From assembly GCA_049965515.1 (NCBI GenBank), contig JBMFWG010000053.1, forward strand, positions 1 through 11,311: DNA of 11,311 nucleotides. The letters are read 5' to 3'. The translations under genes were made by a program, and so were the position numbers. The notes beneath the pieces were generated by a model. It worked only from the letters and a program-made list of their open reading frames with translations, had not been told where the DNA came from and did not search any database. This stretch comes from UBA4572 sp049965515. GTDB lineage: Bacteria; Nitrospirota; Leptospirillia; Leptospirillales; Leptospirillaceae. Of the stretch, positions 7,484 to 11,311 are shown piece by piece (position 1 is the stretch's first letter; each line of letters begins with the position of its first letter).

Positions 7484-10400
7484 CTAGTCCGACCCGCCAA
7501 TTGGGGCCGATTCGGCCTTTTTCAAAAGCTCGCTCAAGTCCAGATTGATGCTGGTCACTGCCCAATCGGGCTCCTGATTGAATGGTTTCTTCACATAATA
7601 CGGCCCTTCGCACCGTTCTCCCTCCACCAGCACAATAGCCAGAAGGAATTTTTCCGACTGGTTCAGTGCGGTGATGATCTCGTTTTTAGTGACAGTGATG
7701 GTCGACTGTCCCTTGGCTCGTCCCTTCACCTCGATATGCCGGGGCTCGGAAATGCGCCCATCCTTCATGGGAGGCATGGAGGTGATATCCCACCCGCATT
7801 TCTCGATTGAGACATCCTTCGTCTCATACCCCATTGCCCTTTCTGCATCGATCACCGTCTGCATGGCCAGTTGCTCGATTCGCCTTCTGGTCTCGGCATC
7901 GACGGAAAAGTCCTTCGTTCGGCTCTCCTGCAGAAGTCCTGCCGGAATGACCAAGGCTCCTCCCACGACGACGGGAGGAGAAGAGACGACATTTTTCATG
8001 CGTTCCAGCTCTCTTTTTCGGGAATCCACCCTGAAGCGAAGCTCATCGAGTCTTTGCCTGATATTGTCCACATTCAGTCGCACCGCTTTTCCTGCGGTCA
8101 AATCCTCCAACGTCTTGGCCAGCCGGTCGTCCCAGAAAGAGATTTCCCGCGTCAACCGTTCCTGGACGGCGGCCAACGTCTTGTCGACCATCTGCTCCCT
8201 TCGGGAGCGGATCTCTGCATAGTGCTCCGGGACCAGATGGCCCGAGGCAAAATTCAAGGCGCGACGCTCGCATTCGGGGCCGATCCAGGGAGCATCAAGA
8301 ATCTCCTGGATCCTTTCCCTGTCTTTGGGAGGAAGTGGTTCGAGATCGAGATGAGGCGCCCATCCCGCATGCCGGACCGATCCGTCAGGATCCATCTCCA
8401 CGAACTGAAGACGGCGGGAGACCACCCGTTCTGGATCGGAGCCCTCCCGGACAGCATGATCCAGAATCAGAAGAAGACGGGGAGTACCTCCGGAATCGTT
8501 CGGGTCTACTAGAATCGTTCCCTGCTTCAGTGTATTTCGGTATTCCTCAAGAACAAGATCGGTCACCGACTGCATGAGAGGATGACCGGGGTGAAGAAGT
8601 GTGGCCATCGGGGTCTCAGCCTTCGATGGAAGGCGAATGAACTGCTTTTCGAAGGTGACCCTCTCGTATCTTCTTGTGATGGGAGCAGAATAGCGAGAGT
8701 CCCGTCCCGCAATCAACCGGTCCCGATCCCGGATCCTAGACGGCACATGCGTGATCTCGTACCGACCGGTCTCCCGGGAACGGAGTTCTCCTCCAAACAG
8801 ATGAAAGGCCTTCGAGAAAAAGGAACGGATGAAATAGGGCTGGAGTTTTCTGGCCTCGGCCTTTTCCATCTCCTCCCGGATCACAAACAGATCCTCCATG
8901 CGCATCACTTTTTCAGACAGGGCGTTTCTCTGGATGATCTCTCTGAGATGATCGGTATCAAGCGCGCCCTCGACCTTTTCGAAAAGCTTCGCTTGGACGG
9001 AGGGATCTTCCCCATACCGGATGGCATCGATCAGGAGCTCCCGGAGGCTTCTCTCCTCGAACACCTCTCCCAGAACATCGAAAACCCGTCCTCCCAAGGC
9101 TTTGCGTTCAACCTCGATCTTGTCGAAGAGGCGCTGGAAGACATCCCCCTCCCGGGTTTCGGAAGCCACCATGTTCCACAGGTGGCAAATCTCGGTCTGT
9201 CCGATCCGATGAATGCGCCCAAAACGTTGCTCCAGACGGTTCGGGTTCCAGGGAAGATCATAGTTGACCATCAGGTGGGCATTCTGGAGATTGACGCCTT
9301 CTCCGGCGGCATCGGTCGCCACCAGAACTCGTACATCCGGATCGTTTCGAAAAAGCTCCTGAACCTTGTGCCGTTCTTCTCGACGCACCCCCCCGTGAAT
9401 GACAACAACCGATTCGGGTCTTCCCAAAAGCCCGACGATACGATCCTTCAGATAGGTCAGCGTGTCTTTGTACTCGGTGAAAATAATCAACTTTCGTTGG
9501 CGCCCTCGCTCGTCCTTCATCTCCGGAGTATTCTGGAGAAGGGTTGAAAGCTCGTCCCATTTCCGGTCCTGTCCGGAGCGCACAATCGAACGGGCGGCTT
9601 CTTCCAGCTCCTCGAGAATCCGGATTTCCTCTTCTTTTTCGACAATGGTCTGGGAGGCAGTGACCTGAGAGGCAACTTGATCTTCCCAGTCCTCATATTC
9701 TCCGGAAGGCATCTCTTCATCCGGTTCCTGGGACTCCTCGACATTCAGACTCGATCCAGTGGACGTGGACACCCGCTGCCCCCGACGATTCAATTTTTCT
9801 TCTTCAAGGCTCCGGGCCAGTTTTTCCCGCCGCCTTTTGAGGGATTGATAGATGGCTTCGGGACTTGAGGCCAAACGACGTTGGAGAGACGTGAGCGCAA
9901 AGCCGACGGTATTCTTTTTTTCTGCACTTTCAAGTCTGTCGGCTTTCTGGAACTCCCCCTTCACATAAGAGGTCACGGAATGATACAGGACGGCTTCGGC
10001 ATCGGAGAGCCGATAGTTCACAGTCGATGCCTTTCTCTCAGGAAAAAGCCGTGTCCCATCGAATTTGAGCAAATCCTCTTTGACCATCCGTCTCATGAGA
10101 TCGGTGACATCGACCTTGTGGGCTCCATCCCGGAACTTGCCGTAGAAGCGATCGGAGTCGAGAAGCGACAGAAAGAGCTGGAAGTCTTCCTCTTTCCCGT
10201 TGTGGGGAGTCGCGGTCATGAGAAGCAGATGACGTGTCTGAGAGCCGAGCAATTCTCCCAGCTTGAACCGGTCGGTTTTTTTGACTTCATTTCCATAATA
10301 ATGGGCGGAGAGTTTATGGGCCTCGTCAAAGACCACAAGATCCCAGGAGGTCTGTTTTAGTTTGTCCTGAAGATCTGGGTTCCGGGCCAGTTGATCGAGA

Positions 10401-11011
10401 CGGGCAATCAGAAGGTCTTTTTCCTCAAAGAAATTTCTCTCTCGGGATTGCGTGTCCAGATCTCGGGTAAAGATGGAAAAGGACAGGCCGAATTTCTCTT
10501 CCATCTCCTCCTGCCACTGCTCCACAAGGCTTCCCGGGGCTACGATCAGGATCCGCCGGGCATCGGCTCGGATCAGAAGTTCGGAGATGAGAAGTCCCGC
10601 CATAATGGTCTTGCCAGCCCCCGGATCGTCCGCCAGGACAAATCGAAGCGGCTGGCGGGGGAGCATGTCCTCGTAGACCGCAGAAATCTGGTGGGGCAAA
10701 GGCTCCACATTGGATGTGTGGACTGCCATCATGGAATCGAACAGGTAGGCGAGATTGATGCGAATGGCTTCCGTGGCAAGTTTGAATTCTTCGGGAGAGG
10801 CGTCAAATCCCCAAGGTCGTCCGGATTCGGCAAGGGAGAGCCGGATCTCATCATTTCGAAAGAGCATCCGCTCCCGCAGGGCGTTATCCATGGTCCGATA
10901 GACGACATTGACCGAATCGGATCCCATCAATGTAACCGATTCGACCGTCACAACCTGACCGGGTTCGATTCCCTGAATGTGTGCTTTGACTGCGATCTCT
11001 TCAAGCTTCAT
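7484..11011 (-). CDS. SNF2/SF2 helicase with C-terminal DUF3883 nuclease-like domain
   Basis: A 1175-residue protein. Helicase motifs, numbered from the ATG at 11011: motif I ADDPGAGKTIMAGLLI (127 on), motif II DEAH (229-232), motif III TATPH (266-270), motif V VATDAAGEGVNL (about 564-575) and motif VI QRFGRIHRIGQ (595-605). A charged, coiled-coil-like and then acidic insertion (about 390-475, containing SLEEEKLNRRGQR and EPDEEMPSGEYEDWED) separates the two RecA lobes. The last about 110 residues match DUF3883: CGWDI, then EPRHIEVKGRAKG and ITVTKNEIITAL. D1075 and E1094-V-K1096 form the D...(D/E)xK pattern of PD-(D/E)XK nucleases, so that core looks intact. The expected role is an ATP-dependent DNA translocase with possible nuclease activity. 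ATG at 11011 is chosen because GAGG lies 6 nt upstream; the TTG at 11023 has no good ribosome binding site. It is the first gene of the operon and ends one base before the DUF3800 start. The frame is intact. Confidence 0.92.
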   Translation of the reverse strand: MKLEEIAVKAHIQGIEPGQVVTVESVTLMGSDSVNVVYRTMDNALRERMLFRNDEIRLSLAESGRPWGFDASPEEFKLATEAIRINLAYLFDSMMAVHTSNVEPLPHQISAVYEDMLPRQPLRFVLADDPGAGKTIMAGLLISELLIRADARRILIVAPGSLVEQWQEEMEEKFGLSFSIFTRDLDTQSRERNFFEEKDLLIARLDQLARNPDLQDKLKQTSWDLVVFDEAHKLSAHYYGNEVKKTDRFKLGELLGSQTRHLLLMTATPHNGKEEDFQLFLSLLDSDRFYGKFRDGAHKVDVTDLMRRMVKEDLLKFDGTRLFPERKASTVNYRLSDAEAVLYHSVTSYVKGEFQKADRLESAEKKNTVGFALTSLQRRLASSPEAIYQSLKRRREKLARSLEEEKLNRRGQRVSTSTGSSLNVEESQEPDEEMPSGEYEDWEDQVASQVTASQTIVEKEEEIRILEELEEAARSIVRSGQDRKWDELSTLLQNTPEMKDERGRQRKLIIFTEYKDTLTYLKDRIVGLLGRPESVVVIHGGVRREERHKVQELFRNDPDVRVLVATDAAGEGVNLQNAHLMVNYDLPWNPNRLEQRFGRIHRIGQTEICHLWNMVASETREGDVFQRLFDKIEVERKALGGRVFDVLGEVFEERSLRELLIDAIRYGEDPSVQAKLFEKVEGALDTDHLREIIQRNALSEKVMRMEDLFVIREEMEKAEARKLQPYFIRSFFSKAFHLFGGELRSRETGRYEITHVPSRIRDRDRLIAGRDSRYSAPITRRYERVTFEKQFIRLPSKAETPMATLLHPGHPLMQSVTDLVLEEYRNTLKQGTILVDPNDSGGTPRLLLILDHAVREGSDPERVVSRRLQFVEMDPDGSVRHAGWAPHLDLEPLPPKDRERIQEILDAPWIGPECERRALNFASGHLVPEHYAEIRSRREQMVDKTLAAVQERLTREISFWDDRLAKTLEDLTAGKAVRLNVDNIRQRLDELRFRVDSRKRELERMKNVVSSPPVVVGGALVIPAGLLQESRTKDFSVDAETRRRIEQLAMQTVIDAERAMGYETKDVSIEKCGWDITSMPPMKDGRISEPRHIEVKGRAKGQSTITVTKNEIITALNQSEKFLLAIVLVEGERCEGPYYVKKPFNQEPDWAVTSINLDLSELLKKAESAPIGGSD

Positions 11012-11017
11012 CAACCG

Positions 11018-11021
11018 CCTC
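11018..11021 (-). promoter_or_regulatory. Ribosome binding site deciding the helicase start
   Basis: GAGG on the minus strand, 6 nt before the ATG at 11011. It favours MKLEEIAVKAH as the N-terminus over the TTG four codons upstream. Confidence 0.5.
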
Positions 11022-11047
11022 AATTCCCAGAATCATAACTCATCCTC

Positions 11048-11076
11048 TTCAAAAGCCTCGATTGAGTCCATATAAT
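11048..11076 (+). promoter_or_regulatory. Sigma70-type promoter for the transposase gene
   Basis: TTCAAA (11048-11053) and a perfect TATAAT (11071-11076) are separated by 17 bp, oriented toward the transposase start 100 nt downstream. The -35 box matches consensus at four of six positions. It lies outside the hairpin at 11127-11158, so it may belong to host or flanking DNA rather than to the element. Confidence 0.5.
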
Positions 11077-11126
11077 GCTGTAAATTCCAAGTTGGCTTGA
11101 AATTGAAAAAGGCCACTGTCTTCCCC

Positions 11127-11158
11127 GAGAATGGGCGTTGCGCAAACAACCTATTCTC
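11127..11158 (+). other. Stem-loop in the transposase leader
   Basis: GAGAATGGG (11127-11135) pairs with CCTATTCTC (11150-11158), with one G-U pair. After a two-base bulge, TTG pairs with CAA around the loop CGCAAA. It lies 4 nt before the transposase ribosome binding site. Leader hairpins in insertion sequences can limit translation from outside transcripts. Here that is only a possibility. Confidence 0.45.
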
Positions 11159-11162
11159 AACA

Positions 11163-11168
11163 AGGAGG
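11163..11168 (+). promoter_or_regulatory. Ribosome binding site of the transposase gene
   Basis: AGGAGG, a full consensus Shine-Dalgarno sequence, lies 7 nt before the ATG at 11176. It shows that this short frame at the window edge is a genuine gene start. Confidence 0.75.
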
Positions 11169-11175
11169 AAGAACA

Positions 11176-11311
11176 ATGGCCAACATTGACGTTACCCTGA
11201 ATCCGGATCTTTTGCCAAATCTTTTGTCCGATAGGGGTGCACGTCAGATTTGTGAGAAAGTCCGTTTTTACAGATTTTCCTGTTTTCAGTGCGTCAGGAG
11301 AGGGGCATGCC
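11176..11311 (+). CDS. Probable IS256/mutator-type transposase, 5' end only (cut by window edge)
   Basis: The frame opens MANIDVTLNPDLLPNLLSDR, then GARQICEKV. This resembles the N-terminus of IS256-family (mutator-type, DDE) transposases, which usually continue with a leucine-rich 'VLNQiL' stretch. In this frame the following residues (RFYRFSCFQCVRRGAC) do not fit. The neighbouring frame reads FLQIFLFSVRQERGM, which fits somewhat better, so a one-base indel near 11261-11264 is possible. The start is well supported by the Shine-Dalgarno sequence at 11163-11168 and the promoter at 11048-11076. The gene diverges from the defence operon. The family call is tentative: only about 45 residues are visible and the catalytic DDE residues lie outside the window. 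Confidence 0.5.
   Translation, partial: MANIDVTLNPDLLPNLLSDRGARQICEKVRFYRFSCFQCVRRGAC

Larger units (their letters stand above)
11012..11175. other. Divergent intergenic region between defence operon and transposase gene
   Basis: This region must carry the start signals of both the minus-strand operon and the plus-strand transposase gene. The plus-strand promoter (11048-11076) and a hairpin (11127-11158) are listed separately. For the operon the only -10-like element I see is TATGAT on the minus strand (plus 11032-11037), and it lacks a matching -35 box, so I do not call it. The outer end of an insertion sequence may lie near 11106-11120. No repeat with a known partner can be shown, because the element runs out of the window. 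Confidence 0.5.

Noticed and set aside
6892..7548. Plus-strand open frame of 218 codons over the DUF3800 region
   Set aside because: The minus strand carries clear DUF3800 motifs on both sides of the A9 tract; the plus frame has no recognisable content and only looks open because the real gene is antisense to it.
8582..9547. Plus-strand open frame of 321 codons within the helicase gene
   Set aside because: It is antisense to the conserved helicase motif V/VI region and shows no family-like content or start signal.
745..11011. Classification as DISARM or BREX
   Set aside because: The DISARM hallmarks DUF1998 and phospholipase D and the BREX hallmarks PglZ and BrxC-like genes are absent; DUF499 with DUF1156 fits the Hma-type group better.
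10391..11038. Plus-strand open frame of 215 codons over the helicase N-terminus
   Set aside because: It overlaps the helicase motif I region in antisense, with no domain or start signal.
1..11311. CRISPR arrays, tRNA or rRNA genes
   Set aside because: I saw no regularly spaced direct repeats, no tRNA-like ends with CCA and a T-loop at the window edges or in the gaps, and no rRNA-like sequence.

Overview
The window is bacterial DNA of moderate GC content (roughly low-to-mid 50s percent by eye). Most of it is one four-gene operon on the minus strand, read right to left from about 11.0 kb to 0.75 kb. In transcription order it encodes a SNF2/superfamily 2 helicase with a C-terminal DUF3883 (PD-(D/E)XK-like) domain, a short DUF3800 protein whose frame is broken, a DUF1156-type adenine DNA methyltransferase, and a DUF499-type P-loop ATPase. 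The species cannot be fixed from this sequence. A Gram-negative or acidophile-type lineage such as Leptospirillum or a proteobacterium is a guess only.

Layout. 1-109: short leader with nothing assignable. 110-683 (+): decayed tyrosine-recombinase (integrase) remnant that ends before the catalytic domain. 684-744: junction, with a weak terminator for the operon. 745-3546 (-): DUF499 ATPase. 3574-6504 (-): DUF1156 methyltransferase. 6505-6730: non-coding gap with a strong imperfect hairpin. 6731-7482 (-): DUF3800 gene with two apparent frameshifts, one at a run of nine A. 7484-11011 (-): helicase-nuclease. 11012-11175: divergent intergenic region with a plus-strand promoter and a hairpin. 11176-11311 (+): 5' end of a probable IS256-type transposase, cut by the window edge.

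How the genes fit together. Helicase + methyltransferase + ATPase matches the 'Hma' (helicase-methylase-ATPase) class of predicted antiphage systems, which I recall from defence-island surveys. Such operons often carry extra genes embedded between the core ones, and the DUF3800 gene sits in such a position. By analogy with restriction-modification, the methyltransferase would mark self DNA, and the helicase with its nuclease-like domain plus the DUF499 ATPase would act on unmarked DNA. This role is inferred. The DISARM partners DUF1998 and phospholipase D and the BREX genes are absent. The three large genes (about 9.3 kb) are intact, whereas the integrase, the DUF3800 gene and perhaps the transposase carry frame disruptions. 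This is the pattern of a maintained defence core flanked and interrupted by decaying mobile or accessory DNA.
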